This document shows positions 35,114-47,475 of a stretch of 64,000 nucleotides of DNA, in pieces. The notes beneath the pieces were generated by a model. That model did not search any database. It was not told the DNA's origin and saw only the letters and a program-made list of their open reading frames with translations. Source of the DNA: Phallus indusiatus. Lineage: Eukaryota > Basidiomycota > Agaricomycetes > Phallales > Phallaceae. Positions within the stretch are counted from its first letter, which is position 1; each line of letters starts with the position of its first letter. The stretch covers positions 868,001 through 932,000 of the forward strand of contig JAQFWX010000003.1 of NCBI GenBank assembly GCA_027605045.1, in the 5' to 3' direction. The translations under genes were made by a program, and so were the position numbers.

Positions 35114-37303
35114 ATGGCTACATCGCAAACAACCATAGTGCCACATTCACAGACTCCATTAGTCACAAGACAGTACCCTTCGGAAAGCGAACTTACTGAG
35201 GTCATTAATCATGCATATGAGGCGCAAAAAACATGGCGACAAGTTCCTCTCCAGGAGCGGATCGCAACGGCCCAAAGGTTCACAGTACGTATGAGCCCAG
35301 TCTTTGTGCATTGGCAGGATACATCTTGCATATATAGAACGTATTTCGCAGTCAGATCTCCGAGATCTCTTCTGAATTGAGTCTGCAAATTGGTCGTCCT
35401 ATCAGATACTGTCAAGGCGAATGCAACACCATGCTGAAACGAGCAGACTATCTATTGAGCATTGCCGAGGCGTCATTAGCAACTCAGGTTATCCCCGATT
35501 ATGACAATTCTTCCAACGAACGTTATATTGAGCGTGTTCCGCATGGCGTCATTTTGGTTGTAAGCATTTGAAAGTAGGAACAACATCACCGACTGTCGAG
35601 TAATGAACATATAGATCACACCATGGAATTATCCGTTACTTGTTACTATCAATGCCGTTCTTCCAGCAATCGTTGCCGGTACATGCGTTTTTAGCTGTCT
35701 TCGGGGCGCTACTAATTGACTGAAATCTCGGGCAGGAAACACGATAATTTTGAAGCCATCTCCCCAAACACCGGTAATGATTTATGTTATGATGAATTCA
35801 CGTTGTTCTGATTTAAATTAAAGTTGGCTGGCGAACGATTTGCAAAATGCTGGTCGGATGCAGGACTTCCTCAGCATGTCTTACAGGTTTTACACCTGTC
35901 GCCAATACTAACAACTACTTCAATTCAAAATCCTAAAGTGAACTTCGTTGTCTTTACGGGAAGCGTCAGGGGGAAGGCCGTTGAGGTAGCGGCTACGAAT
36001 GCGGATGGGTTCAAAGGCGTTGCGCTCGAAGTTTGTTCATCTGTTCTAGAACAGCTCTTCTTCAGGACTGAGTATTTCACCTAGCTGGGAGGGAAAGATC
36101 CAGCATATGTCAGAGAAGATGCAGATATTGATTTTTCAGTCGCAGAACTTGTTGATGGTAATGCGTCGCTTATTTTATCTTGCGAATGTCATGGGATGAA
36201 TTACCTCCATTCTCAGGGGCATATTTCAACTCGGGCCAAAGTTGTTGTGCAGTCGAGGTATGTCTGATTTGGTTTAATTTCGTAATAAATGTTTATAATA
36301 TTTTTTATTAGAGAATATACGTCCACGCATCTCAATATGATAAGTTTGTACAGAAATTCGTGGATCTAGCGAAAGTTCGTTTAGGACTAAGATTATGGGT
36401 CCTGTTATTGATGCTTGATTAGACTTACAAACTTGGTGATCCAACCGATCCAGAAACTACGCTAGGTCCTGTTATCAGTCTTGCTGCGGCCAAACGGATC
36501 AGAAAACAAGTTGCTGACGCAGGTCAGCGATAACGCATATTACCTCTTTATACCAGCTCTAATGTCATGATCATAGTTTCTGGAGGTGCTCGAAAGCTCA
36601 TTTCACAAGATCTTTTCCCGCTCGCTACAGAGTGAGTCTCAACTTCCATACAAAAATATTCACAAGCAAAATGTTATCCCTCAGAGAGTCGACTTACGTG
36701 GAACCTCAAGTATTAGTCGATGTTGACCATTGTAAGATCAGTCTTTTGGTTATGTACAGTATACTGATTAAGACTGCAGCTATGGATGTTATGATGGTTT
36801 GATTCTACTCACCCTATCTGTGACTCCCGAGGACTTATGTTGGTCGCAGGAAGAAACATTTGGCCCTGTGATAGGAATCATGAAGGTTCAAGCTAATATT
36901 TTTATTGCTGAAACAATTGTGATGCATTATTCTAGGTATCTTCCGACGAAGAAGCCATCAAACTCATGAACGATTCGCCTTACGGGCTAACGGCGTCCAT
37001 TTGGACGTTGTCCAAGTCTCTTGAAGCTTTTAAGAACATAGCATCACAACTTGATACAGGAACTGTCTTCTTGAACAAGTATGAGAGTCCTTTGTGCCTC
37101 CCCTGACTCACAGTTTGACACCTTTTATTATAGGTGCGACTCAGTTGATCCAGCTCTTTGCTGGACTGGTGTCAAAAACAGTGGGAGAGGAGTCAGCTGC
37201 AGCAAATTTGGTTAGTACGTATGTCTTCAGGTTTCATCTCAGACTTACGTTTATAGGTTACGATCAATTAACGAGGCCGAAATCGATTTACATCAAGATA
37301 TGA
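35114..37303 (+). CDS. Aldehyde dehydrogenase, NAD(P)-dependent
   Basis: Oxidises an aldehyde to the acid; substrate unknown. About 13 short exons. Visible: VPHGVILV, TPWNYPLLVTINAVLPAIVAG with NTIILKPSPQTP (cofactor site), FVVFTGSVRGKAVEVAA, the general-base Glu in VALELGGKDPAYV, catalytic Cys in YFNSGQSCCAVERIYVH, EETFGPVIGIMKV and GVKNSGRG near the end. It ends YDQLTRPKSIYIKI. About 470 residues. No long N-terminal extension, so cytosolic. Resembles fungal aldehyde dehydrogenases of the betaine-aldehyde type. All exon joins I could check are in frame. The first ATG, in MATSQTTIVPHSQ, is used. Confidence 0.93.
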
Positions 37304-37468
37304 TGACTATTGAGATTTGTGTCTTCCTCTATCTGAGCTAATCATTGTATATAAAACTCAAGTCAATACATAACTATGAATGTGAATCCATGCCTCAAAT
37401 TATACAAGATATATACCATTAAGATAAAATACGCAAGGAATATTGAAGAGTCCGAGGTATCAGATAAC

Positions 37469-38402
37469 TCAAAGACCTACAGAAGAACCGAATACTTTCA
37501 TTGCCAGGGCTTTCAGTATCTGCAAACTGCGTAAGAAATAGGTATGTATATTTGTTGATGTTATTACCTCCGCTTTCTGACCCCCGTTTAATTGAGAGAA
37601 GACGACGGCGACACTCTTCCCTTTCGCGTCACGAATGGCACCCAGCCTATTCCCGGCAAAGCCTCCAAATAGCTGACGGCAATGAATTCATAATCATAAT
37701 ACGAACCAAGATAAGCTTCACTCACCATTCCTGGTAGATTTCCAATGATAAACCCTAGAGCCCCACCAGAAGCAGCACCGACAAAGGACCAGAAAGGTAC
37801 TCGTCGATGAATTTCGGGACGAAGCATCTAATTCAAAAGCTAAAAAAAGCAATATTTCGATCTCAAAGGGATACTGACTTCTTCAAATGCGTTTGCAAAC
37901 ATTGCATCAGGATCTGGCCTACGCCCGTCACCACCGGCTGCGTTCGGAGCATTCGCAGCTGCTCCAGCGGTGGAGAAGAATTGCGTGAAATATGAAAAGA
38001 AATTTGACGACGCATCAGATTCTGCGGTTCTATCTTGTGCCGTTTTAGATTTGTATAATGCATCGTATTCTCTGCGTCTGACAGGATCAGAAAGGACATA
38101 GTAGGCGTCTGCTACAGCCTGACCAAGGGTTTAATTGACAACCGAAAATCCCGAGTTGTATGGCAATTGACTCACCTGGAATTTCTCTGTAGCTTTCTGT
38201 TTTTCGCTGGGCGAAGCATTGGCCAATCTATCTGGGTGTGTACTAGAAAATCATTCCAAGTTCAGCAACAGGGGCTGCGGGTTCAACGAGTGGCGGTAAA
38301 TTACCGAAGGGATTCTTTCCGATAGGCTTGCTTGACATCGTCAAATGACGCTGTCTGGGGAATGCAAAGTAATTGATAATAATCTGGAAAGGAGGCTGGC
38401 AT
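37469..38402 (-). CDS. DnaJ (Hsp40) protein with C-terminal hydrophobic segment
   Basis: J-domain protein. It starts MPASFPDYYQLLCIPQ; the HPD motif appears after an intron (ESLR|THPDRLANASPSE), then KFQAVADAYYVLSDPVRRRE completes the J-domain. After a linker (PDPDAMFANAFEEM) comes a Gly-rich hydrophobic stretch FWSFVGAASGGALGFIIGN and LFGGFAGNRLGAIRDAKG, probably membrane-inserted. It ends ILKALAMKVFGSSVGL. About 230 residues. Type III DnaJ with no Gly/Phe-rich or zinc region. Location is likely an organelle or the ER membrane, but there is no direct sign which. Exons join cleanly after removal of five introns. Confidence 0.86.
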
Positions 38403-39243
38403 GTTTGGATGTGAGAGTTGAACAAGAAAATAAATGACTGACTTGTCTTTCCGGATTGGAGTAGTAAATATATTGGGACGTAGTGACGTCACTGCGTCAC
38501 CAATGGGCCCTCGGAGGCAATAGTTGAAGCTGAAGCCCAGGTGTACCGCTTACGAATGTTTTTAGTTTCACAAAGAGGAATGATAGATGGACCTATTTTA
38601 CAACCTTCCCAGTTGTGTAAAACGCTGACACGGCCAGAACATTGTGAGCGGAATAGCTCTAGGACTACGAGCTGTTGCTCCGACAACCCGGCATGTTGTT
38701 ACGGTGCATTATATGAGAGGATGCATCGTTATCTTCAATGTAAAAAAAGCCCTGCTATTGTCATTGATATCTAACTAGCAACAACATGTTTTGTAGATAA
38801 TTGTCATGATCATAAACGCATGGCCGCTGTGATGCTGTTCATAACTGTCAAAAGGATACACACAATTGAAGTTGATTTCGAAGCAAGAATAGTCAGTTTC
38901 CGCGATGAAAAAACCCTATCATCGAGGTGTTTGAAAGTCCCGGAGTTTATTGGGCAATCAGGAAGACCAGATATGAATCTGCGACTTGAAACATGCTAAA
39001 AGTGTGAAGAGCTTCGCGCTGCCTCAATCCAAGCTTGTATGAAATTCATGGCGAGAGAAATGAAATAGCATAGTAAAAGATGACCCGGGACCAGTCAAAG
39101 TGTGCTGTCTGCGTCCCCAGCAAGTCATGGACAGGAGAGGCACAGTCACATCTATTCGAACTCCGCCCGTGTCTACCATCATCAAGCGTCATCGTTCACT
39201 TTTTCCAGTCCTTCTCCCTTTTCTCGTTAATTAACCCTTTCTT
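38403..39243. other. Divergent intergenic region between DnaJ and Rab5 genes
   Basis: About 840 bases between two divergent start codons, the longest gene-free stretch here. A pyrimidine-rich leader lies just before the Rab5 ATG (39170-39240). No ORF with a recognisable motif, tRNA, or repeat was found. Confidence 0.55.
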
Positions 39244-40281
39244 ATGTCCGAAAATCAAGGTTCACAACCGGAACGAGCGGTTCAAGTAAAACTTGTTCTT
39301 CTAGGTATGTATAATTGTGGTCTAACAAATCATGCCGTCTTCGCGTTCTTTTACGCCCCCTCTGTCCGTCATGCTCGATAACTGTATTGACCTTATTGCT
39401 TTAGGCGAAGCAGCCGTTGGAAAATCATCCATTGTCCTACGTTTCGTATGTTATTTACCACCTTATAATTAGTGAAGAGCGCTGTTTTATTAAATTGATC
39501 CGTTTAAGGTCTCGAATGAATACCAAGCCAACAAGGAACCCACAATAGGTGCTGCCTTTCTTACTCAGAAATGTCGACTGGAGGACCGTGTCCTCCGTTA
39601 TGAAATCTGGGACACTGCCGGTCAAGAACGTTTTCACTCTCTTGCTGTACGGATGCTCGTTTTTGTCCTTTTGATCTAGCCACTCACTAATTCACGTTTA
39701 GCCAATGTACTATCGTAATGCGCAGGCAGCAGTAGTAGTTTATGATATTACCAAGGCCGCCAGTTTAGACAAGGCCAAGTCATGGGTGAAAGAACTGCAG
39801 CGTCAAGCTAATCCGAACATTGTCATTGCTCTCGCGGGAAATAAACTCGACTTGGTCACACCCGCATCGGCGTCCACTGCACCAACTACGGAGACTGAGG
39901 ACGAGCCAGACGACGCCACAGCTACACCGGGAGAAAGTACCGGACAGGATGCTGCAAATCCCACTGAAGACGCCCGCCAGGTACCAGCCGAGGATGCTCG
40001 AGCTTATGCCACCGAGGCCGGTCTACTGTTCTTTGAAGTCAGTGCCAAATCAGGCGATGGCATCGTAGAAATGTTTACTGAGATAGGTACGTATTTCGAA
40101 GAATAACTTGGTAGAAAATATCTGAAATCACCCGAATTTCTCAGCTAAGAAAATACCCATCGAGCATATTCTTGCATCAGGTCGCGGTGCCAGTGCTGCA
40201 AAGACTGGTGTTTCTCCCACGCAAGCGCAAGGCAACGTTAACCTAAATGACAGGAAACCAGATTCTTCTTGTAATTGTTGA
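39244..40281 (+). CDS. VPS21: Rab5-type GTPase (Ypt5/Vps21)
   Basis: Small GTPase of early endosome fusion. G1: [10 protein letters not shown] (across an intron); effector region: [11 protein letters not shown]3: [13 protein letters not shown]4: NKLDL; G5: SAKSG. The C-terminus CNC is a double-cysteine prenylation motif. Four introns interrupt the G1/switch regions. Between NKLDL and EDARAYA there is an extra acidic Pro/Ala/Thr-rich insert of about 40 residues (roughly 39860-39985) not present in yeast Vps21 or human Rab5. The insert is in frame with clean sequence on both sides. A spacer of 165 bases separates it from the convergent FAP7. Confidence 0.94.
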
Positions 40282-40446
40282 CGTGCTGCGGACAGATATT
40301 ATATTGTATATTATGCTGTTTTAGGTTACTTTTCATCATCCATTTCCTCTTTGGATTTTCAGTTACTACGCTGGTGATAAGTCTACTCCGTACCAGTAAA
40401 CGGCTCCTTGGGCTAGTTCAGGCTGGGTTTCCTTCTAGAGGATACA

Positions 40447-41142
40447 TTATTCTTTGTTGTTTTCCATCCATGCGTTCATCCATGATATTATACGGCTGAC
40501 GTTGGATTCGAGATCTTCTGATGTCTCGCTCTCCAATTCGATGACAATTTCTGGCACATAAGCTTCCCTCGCCTCCTCTAAAACAACCTGCATAATTTCA
40601 GATTCGTTGTTTTCCTGTATTTTTTTCAAGGGGTATCCTCTAATAAGAAAAATGTTAGCCAGGAAGATAAGTTGAGAGGGCAAGGGTATGAACCTCTTCT
40701 CTAGTCTGTCCCATAGTTTTGAGTGATCGCATCGTAATACAATCACCAAGTCTATCCATCTTTCAGGAAAAATATCGCAGGTATGCCAATCAAGCACTAC
40801 ACCCCCATCTGCAACAAGAGGTTCAAGTTCATCTAGAACCTTCAATTTGTAAAGTTAGATTTAAACACAGGAAGACCTTCATAAGCCCTCACCTTGTCCT
40901 CGTCAACAATATAAGATTGCCATTCTTCATCGTATTTCTCATGGAGATGCCGTTCCTTGACCAACTCTCCTACATTAATGTGCTTCAGTGGTATAGGGGA
41001 TTGGGAAACCAGTAAATCGGCAGTGGTGGATTTTCCAGTGCCTACATTTACAGTTCAATTTGTTGTGGACAACGATCTTGAGACCATTAAGAATACTACC
41101 TGGAGTGCCCGTGATGAGTATAATGGGCCCTTTCTTTGACAT
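40447..41142 (-). CDS. FAP7: Adenylate kinase isoenzyme 6 homologue (Fap7/hCINAP)
   Basis: Nuclear adenylate kinase/ATPase needed for the last steps of 18S rRNA maturation with Rps14. P-loop GTPGTGKST (split by an intron), then INVGELVKERHLHEKYDEE, LDWHTCDIFPERWIDLVIVL and YPLKKIQENNESEIMQVVL, all signatures of the AK6 group. It ends WMENNKE. Four exons and about 180 residues. The CDIFPERW segment is specific to Fap7 relative to ordinary adenylate kinases. No frame problem seen. Confidence 0.94.
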
Positions 41143-41423
41143 CTAGTTGAACGAAAGGAAACTAGTTTCGATATTAACAGCGGTGACGTCGAGTTTGTAC
41201 CTGAACCTAGGCTTGTTTGAAACTCAGATCTCAGATTCTAAGTGTATTCATAACTATAACTTATATAACTTATAATAACTAACCAGCGGTATTTTTACGC
41301 TGGTACAACTGGACAAAACTCCAAGTACATTGACAACTGGTACATCGAATTTAGAGCCTGTCAGCCCTCGCTGGTCGAAGATTGTCTTTCAGCCTAGCTC
41401 AATGTTGATTGGCCATTCAATGG

Positions 41424-43364
41424 CTAACCAACATAAGGCGGTGGTCGCAAAACTGTCTCCTCTTGATCAGATCTTTCAGGAGGATGTAGGTATGGAGGAG
41501 GGGCGTTCCCGGATGAATGTACGTGGTCCTCTCTGTTTGTTAATGACGCTTCCGCTGTCGGAGGAACACCTATGGGGGGTGGAGGAATCGGTGGTGGTGT
41601 GTGACCTTGAGGTATTGGTCTTCGGAACTCCTCTTCGTAAATAGATGGTGGAGGGTCTGAAGGATCATCCATGGGAGGAGGTGGTGGAGGTGGAAGAGAT
41701 TCTGGATGTCCGGTAATATTCAGCTCCGTTTCAGATCCCAACTGCAGCGCCAAAGTGTGTTGATCTGACTGAAGAACGAGGTTAGAATAATCTCCAATGT
41801 TATCATCTAGGTTATTTATTGACGGAGGAGGACTGTCTAATCCTGCAAAAGATGCTGCAAGTCCGTCAAATTGATCTTCTGGAATGAACCCAAATTCAGA
41901 TCCTTCTCCTGCTATGTGGACATATTGCTCATAATTCGTTACATCGTTGGAAGGAAGCACAGGCAGATGTCCATTCATATCAGATTCCGATTCTAAGAAC
42001 GTTGGTAGACGTGGAGGAGTCGGGTGAGAATCGGAAACTGAGAAGGGAGGCGGTGCGTCTCGTTCTTCGAAAGGAGGAGGCGCCCCACTCATACTTGGAC
42101 CAGCTTCGCTTTGACTGAAATCTGCCTCTTCATGCCGTACTGTCCGTGTTGGAGGTCTGTCGTGCTTCTTGCTATATGCGGAGGTGACAGACTCGTCGAC
42201 TTCGGGAAATGGAGCAACATTTGGTAGCAGGGTGATGGGGATGTGGATGGTTTTTCTGGACTCTGAATGGGAGTTGGCGTACATGAAAGTAATTGTTACG
42301 GCAATGAAAAATGATACATTATGAAGGACAGTTGACTGTGTTATTGTTGCGCAGTCAAAGAATTCTTCGTCCACAGTTTCAGGATCAATCAGATCGTAGT
42401 TCTTGGGGATTGTCGAGTGAAATAGCAGAAGCCTAAGTTTTATATCACGATTTGCATTAAGACGACATGAGGCCCCCGTCCGAATAACAGTATTCTGTAC
42501 ACCATCAGGAATGTCATGCTCGCCAGGTATCACGGAAGGTTCGAGTGTGAAGTCCGCTTTTTCATGAGAGACAGCCGAGTGAGAAGATTGAGAAGTCGAG
42601 GGCTCGGCTTCAGCTCTTGGTGAAGAGCTGTTGGTTTCTCCCATTGATATGACTCTAACAAGCTCGGCAACGACACTCCGAAGCTGCAGACCACGAGCCC
42701 TTATCGTTTCGAATTCAGGAGGAGGAATAGTAACGTAAATTGGGATTGGGTCATCCAGATGAAATGTCGTTCGAGAAGTTTCAATTTGGAAGCTTATCGG
42801 ATCACTCCGAGTAATGTTAACGGGGTTATTGCCTCCCGCGCGATTGGATGAAGCGTATCGTCGGGTATGCACCAGAATGCGTTTGCTCAAAGGCTGATCA
42901 GTTGGGTCAAGAGGTTGCAGTGTTGCAGTAAGAATGTGCTTTATGGATGAATGAGTAGTATGAAGGCATTGGGGTGTATCTGGAAGTAGTGGTATCGAAA
43001 AGGGGAGACATGATGGGATAGTGTTCGTCGTTGAGGTTTCTCTCGAGTTAGTGGCTGATGGAAATAGTATGAGACTCCTGGATGCTATCTCGATCAATTG
43101 CTCGGAGTCTTCTTCCACAGTTTGCAAGGAAACGAATCTTTTCACGCTTCAGGTAAAGCATAACCGATTGCAGGATATAACTCACGCGCTCTGCCAACGA
43201 CCAGGCCGGGAGCCCTTGATTTGTACTTCTCCTTCGATTGCTGCGCGCTCCCCGCGGGCACCTAGGTAGCCGATTTGATACTGAATCGCATTCGAAGGCG
43301 GCGAAATGAATATTTCAACCTGCTCTTCTTCATATGTTGGGGGTGAAAGATGAGTGGTCGTCAT
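41424..43364 (-). CDS. Alpha-arrestin-like protein with PY motifs
   Basis: Likely ubiquitin-ligase adaptor (ART/Rim8 type) linking membrane cargo to a Rsp5-like WW-domain ligase. Two exons: the short N-terminal exon (MTTTHLSPPTYEEEQVEIF ... GEVQIKGSRPG) and one long exon. Arrestin-like sandwich: SPPSNAIQYQIGYLG ... FQIETSRTTFHLDDPIPIYV, and later IPITLLPNVAPFPEVDE. The C-terminal half is Pro- and Ser-rich with polyproline runs. WW-binding PPxY motifs: PPTY near the start, PPPY twice near the end (APPPYLH and RPPPYVG as the last residues). About 630 residues. The arrestin fold assignment rests on pattern, not on a clear conserved block, so it is less firm. Confidence 0.75.
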
Positions 43365-43427
43365 TGTGGTTGGAAGCTTACATAAGTGGTCGAATTGGGG
43401 GATGTTGTCAGATTCTACTACCCCGGA

Positions 43428-44406
43428 ATGGATACAGAGGACGATCCAGTTGTGGCGATTTTGCCCGTGCATTTTACGACCGCTTTAGCCTCAGATCTGC
43501 ATCTGTTGCAGTTTCCATTGTTGTATAGGTCGTTACGAGTCCCGCCTTCTGCTGCTGAGAGTGGGAAAAGAATCCGTGCGAGATACAAGCCGCGTGCGAG
43601 GCGTCTTGAAGTACAAGTACCTGTTGACGTCAGGAAAGAAGTATGGAATCCAGACAAGGGCTTGGAATATGGCCGTGCACGCGCAGAGAAGACGCAGAGC
43701 AGAACATCTCCGAGAAGAAGAAATCGAAAGAGCCCGAGAAAGAGCACCGACTGAACGATGTTACTTTGAGAGGCGAGAAAATCGTTCAAAAAGGTGACTA
43801 TATATTGGGCATGGTGCGAGACGGTACGTACATCGCATGTTCATCTCTAGGCAACATCGTTGACCCCTCCCCGACTGGGTGACTAGGACATCTGCACTTA
43901 CATCCCATCTCTCAGACGCATCAGCTTCGCCCTTCTCTGACATATCTCGATGTCCTTTCTAAACAATCCAAGCGTACTCAGGCTTCAGGTGGTGATGAGT
44001 CAGATTCTGAAGAAGGGCCTCCTCCAGATTCACTGGAGCCCGTAGCCTCGACATCTACCGCGAAATCGAAAAAGGAGAAACAGTCTTCAGATTCAAAGGA
44101 AGTCCAAGTGACGGCTAAGAAGAGCACGGAGGATAGAACCGGTTCTCTTCAGTTTCAAGGAGGATTGTCTCAAGTTCGCAGAGAGATGCTTACAATGATT
44201 CGCGACGAAGCCGAAGAACAATGGGTAGACCTGCAGCATTGCGACGCCGAGGTATTTTTTTTAATCTATTGCGCTTTGGTTCAGCCAACTTAATTTCTTG
44301 TGCATTGTAGGTCGAAAGCTCACTAGATCTACTGGAGTCTTTACCTGGTCGAAGTGATGCATCCTTGTTGTGGTCAAACACTGTTCACGATTTACTCAAC
44401 TTATAG
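43428..44406 (+). CDS. RPC37: RNA polymerase III subunit Rpc5/Rpc37
   Basis: Subunit of RNA polymerase III (Rpc37/Rpc53 dimer, TFIIF-like). The start MDTEDDPVVAILPVHFTT, then DLHLLQFPLLYRSLRVPP and RIRARYKPRARRLEVQVPVD match the N-terminal part of the family. Later parts are LHLHPISQTHQLRPSLTYLD and a Lys-rich segment. The C-terminal exon ends SLLWSNTVHDLLNL. A one-base break occurs at about 43688: GRARAE runs on in frame for a short tail, while the real continuation (EDAEQNISEKKK) lies one base over. Repair restores a roughly 285-residue protein. Divergent from the alpha-arrestin by 63 bases. Confidence 0.85.
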
Positions 44407-44548
44407 ATTCAAAATGTCGCGGGCGATGTATGTATCGATTTATGTGAATGAATGGGAATTCGCTATGAAAGGGTTTCTTGGTGTTATAACATGGTTATTG
44501 TGACTTCAATCACGGTCTTCCCCCAGTCACGGTTATTCCGCTGCAGCC

Positions 44549-47440
44549 ATGTCTTTTACTCAAAGCACAGAGTCTTCGTCGTTGTCTGAGACGTCTCTAA
44601 TATGCTTCCATGATGCCAATACGGTGGATTTCAAGACAAGCATCGGGTTGGATGATCACAAACTGCTCGAGAGTATCAGCTTCCTGGAACAGGCAGCCTC
44701 CAAGGTAAAATGCCATCCACAATGCAGCTATGCAAATCAAACCTTGAGACAATAGGAGAATGGCGAATTCAAAAATATTGAAGAAAAAATAGCCTCCATT
44801 ACAGGAACAATAGTAGGAAATCTGCATCGTCTGGTTAACAGCAGTGAAAAAGCGGCAGATGCAGATATTCCCGAAGTATTTTCAGAATTATGTATGTCTT
44901 TTGTACAATACTGAAACTATCTTTCTTCCTTATATATGCGCCGTTACAGTACGACCTAGCTTTCTGAAAGCGATATTTAGATACCGCCAAGCCGTTATTT
45001 TACAGGTTCCTTTCCCAGATACACCTGAGTTTGTCGTAGATTGGGCCGGTCTTGTACTTTTCAAGTTGGGGGAAGCCGTACTATACTTTAGCAAACCACG
45101 CGCTCAAGATGAAGGGTTCCCGTGGAGCGATATTCAGGAATTCAAGATGTCGCCCAGAAAATACGCCCGTGCAGCAAGTCAATTACCTGGTAAGTAGACT
45201 TCTTCCTCAATATTCAATTTTCCTACATTAACAATCATAGCAACATGGTCCAAGGTTCATTCCTGCCTTGATTCAAGTTGTATATCTGAAGCAGCTAAGA
45301 GGCTGGCTATATACATTCTTTTCGGTGTTTATATGCTATCTTCACGTTCAGCGAGATCAAGGGTGGAAGAGTCCGAGTGAGTTACAACCGTTGTCCCTTT
45401 AGCTTTTCTGACTTCACAAAGTGATCTTTTAGTTTTCAAGAAGTCGCTGTACGGATATATGAGGCGTGCAGGATCCATCAAACTTGACGAGAACCAAGTA
45501 TCAACTGTCCCAAGCGGCCTTCGGGAGCACATATTCAGATCGCACTACTCCCTGCTTCTCGTCCTGTTTTCTGTACGTCATTATTCTCATGCACAGGATT
45601 CTATACGACGTTCTTTCAGTCCCTTAGTCTCGATACGAATAACATGTCTTTTCATCCTTCCGTAACTGACGGGGCTATGTCTCTTGTTGAACATGTTCTG
45701 CTGAACGACCAAAAGTACATCCCTATCCTCACTTTGACAGAGGAGCAGTACCCTCTCTTTCGATGGAATACCTTTATCTTGTGGTTATGGAAAATATGGG
45801 AAACCGGACTGTGCTGGCATGAGAGGATTTTACAAATCGTATCCCTATTGATTTATTTCCGGGTTTCTTTTAGTCTAAATTCTTCCTAGACAGCAACATG
45901 GCTTTACCATTTTGGTGAGTCTATTCTTTCAAAACTTTCCTTTGTGGCTGACAGCCGTAATAGTTATAGCAGATTCCGATTTAAACCAAGCCCTTCAATC
46001 AGATTTTGTCACGGCAACTGCGTCGCGGAAATTTTATTGGTAAAGACTATCCTTCACAATGTTCCGACGATGTTTTTAAGCCTGTCAGATAGACACTGAT
46101 CATCCATCTGACATCTCTACGCGAAACAAACGAAACTGACCGCGAGGTTTTATTCAAAGCGACCTGGGCGTTCTTCTTTCTTTTCGAAAAGGACAAATCC
46201 CTTTTAAGCGAAACGACGTTGCAGAAAGCTTTCCAGATTTTTCTTCGCTTACAGATCACGGTAGGGTATGGTATACTCGACATGTCAAGTTCAGTTGCAG
46301 TGTGTTTAAAGCGTACTTTCATTTATTTGATGTTCTTTAGTTCGTAACTTGGCACTGCAGTTCACCGTTGAAACAGTCTTAGATCATGCTCTAACTAATA
46401 CCGATGAAGTAACGCGGACGATGGTAAACGTTGTACAACAAGGTTCGCTGTTTACAGCATCGAATAAATCATTCTATTCTCATGTGCGCATTAGTTAAGG
46501 ATATATGTGCCCGGTGAGCTTTACTAACATGTCGCTGATTTAGCCTATCATTGTGACCATGTTCTAGCAATTGTCGCGCTGACCTTGATGAATCCGCACT
46601 CATGGTGCATCTGCCCATCCTTATACTCGTCGCTCATCATAGCTGCAAACAGTTATCGCACATCCTGAATTCTCTGGTCTTGTCCCAACTAGCGTCTGTT
46701 GTTGAAGATATTCACTGGAGTACGACTGCCAAATTAAATGCTTTACTTTTACTGAGCTACCTAAAAATCGACGACGCCTTGTGTACCGTCTCTTTTTCAG
46801 TCATGTTGGGAAGTGCTCGATCGAGTCGCGATCTTCAATACGCTGGTTGGTTTTGCTCCCATTTTCAGTTATGACGAAATTATGTCACTGAACTCGGAAC
46901 GAAAAAGTCGTTTTAGCCGCGTGTGCCAATAATGTTACGCCAATATTGTCTATAATGGATTCATGTGTGCTTTTGGAGCTATGGTTTTATCTCGTTGACG
47001 TTTTTTTGGTGTGTTCGGACTCAGAATCGACACCGGAACCCTCCCCGATTTATCATACGATTATTTGCACGTTAAGCCAGCTTTTATCTCAAACGTCTCT
47101 GACCCGAAGTAATGACTGTTTTCTCTGAAATAAATACAGGGCAACGCTACTTACATCCTGTCATCTTCTAGATTCCGCATGGGCGTCGTCTCCTTGGACC
47201 GAGGTCCTGCATCGACATTTAGCATCGAAGAACCAATCACCAGGTGCTCGAGCATTGCTCCAACAGGTGAGACTTTACGAATGCGAGTGCAATTGAAACA
47301 TCACATTGAAACCTTGTTCTATACAGCTCCGTGAGGCAACAATATCCGAAAATAACCAAATATCAAAACATGATTTTACACGCCGTCTTATTGTAGTATA
47401 CATTGAGGGAAGGGCTCAACTAGTTAGCATTATAGAATAG
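44549..47440 (+). CDS. Unidentified helical-repeat protein
   Basis: No family could be named. About 13 exons with short introns give long runs of amphipathic helix (LRPSFLKAIFRYRQAV, LIIHLTSLRETN, LQKAFQIFLRLQI, HLPILILVAHHSC, WSTTAKLNALLLLSYL), consistent with an ARM/HEAT-like solenoid. The start is MSFTQSTESSSLSET; the end is GRAQLVSIIE. No catalytic motif was seen. At two joins (about 45430-45500 and 46030-46085) the phases do not agree, so either bases are missing, borders are wrong, or the gene is decaying. It sits 35 bases from SWI1. The product could belong to chromatin or telomere biology, but that is a guess. Confidence 0.55.
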
Positions 47441-47475
47441 ACGAAGATAGCATGTCATAAATAGCAGAACCCTTC

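Noticed and set aside
5886..47440. RAP1 together with a Rif1-like partner as a telomere gene set
   Set aside because: The helical-repeat gene could not be assigned to Rif1, and the two genes are 37 kb apart.
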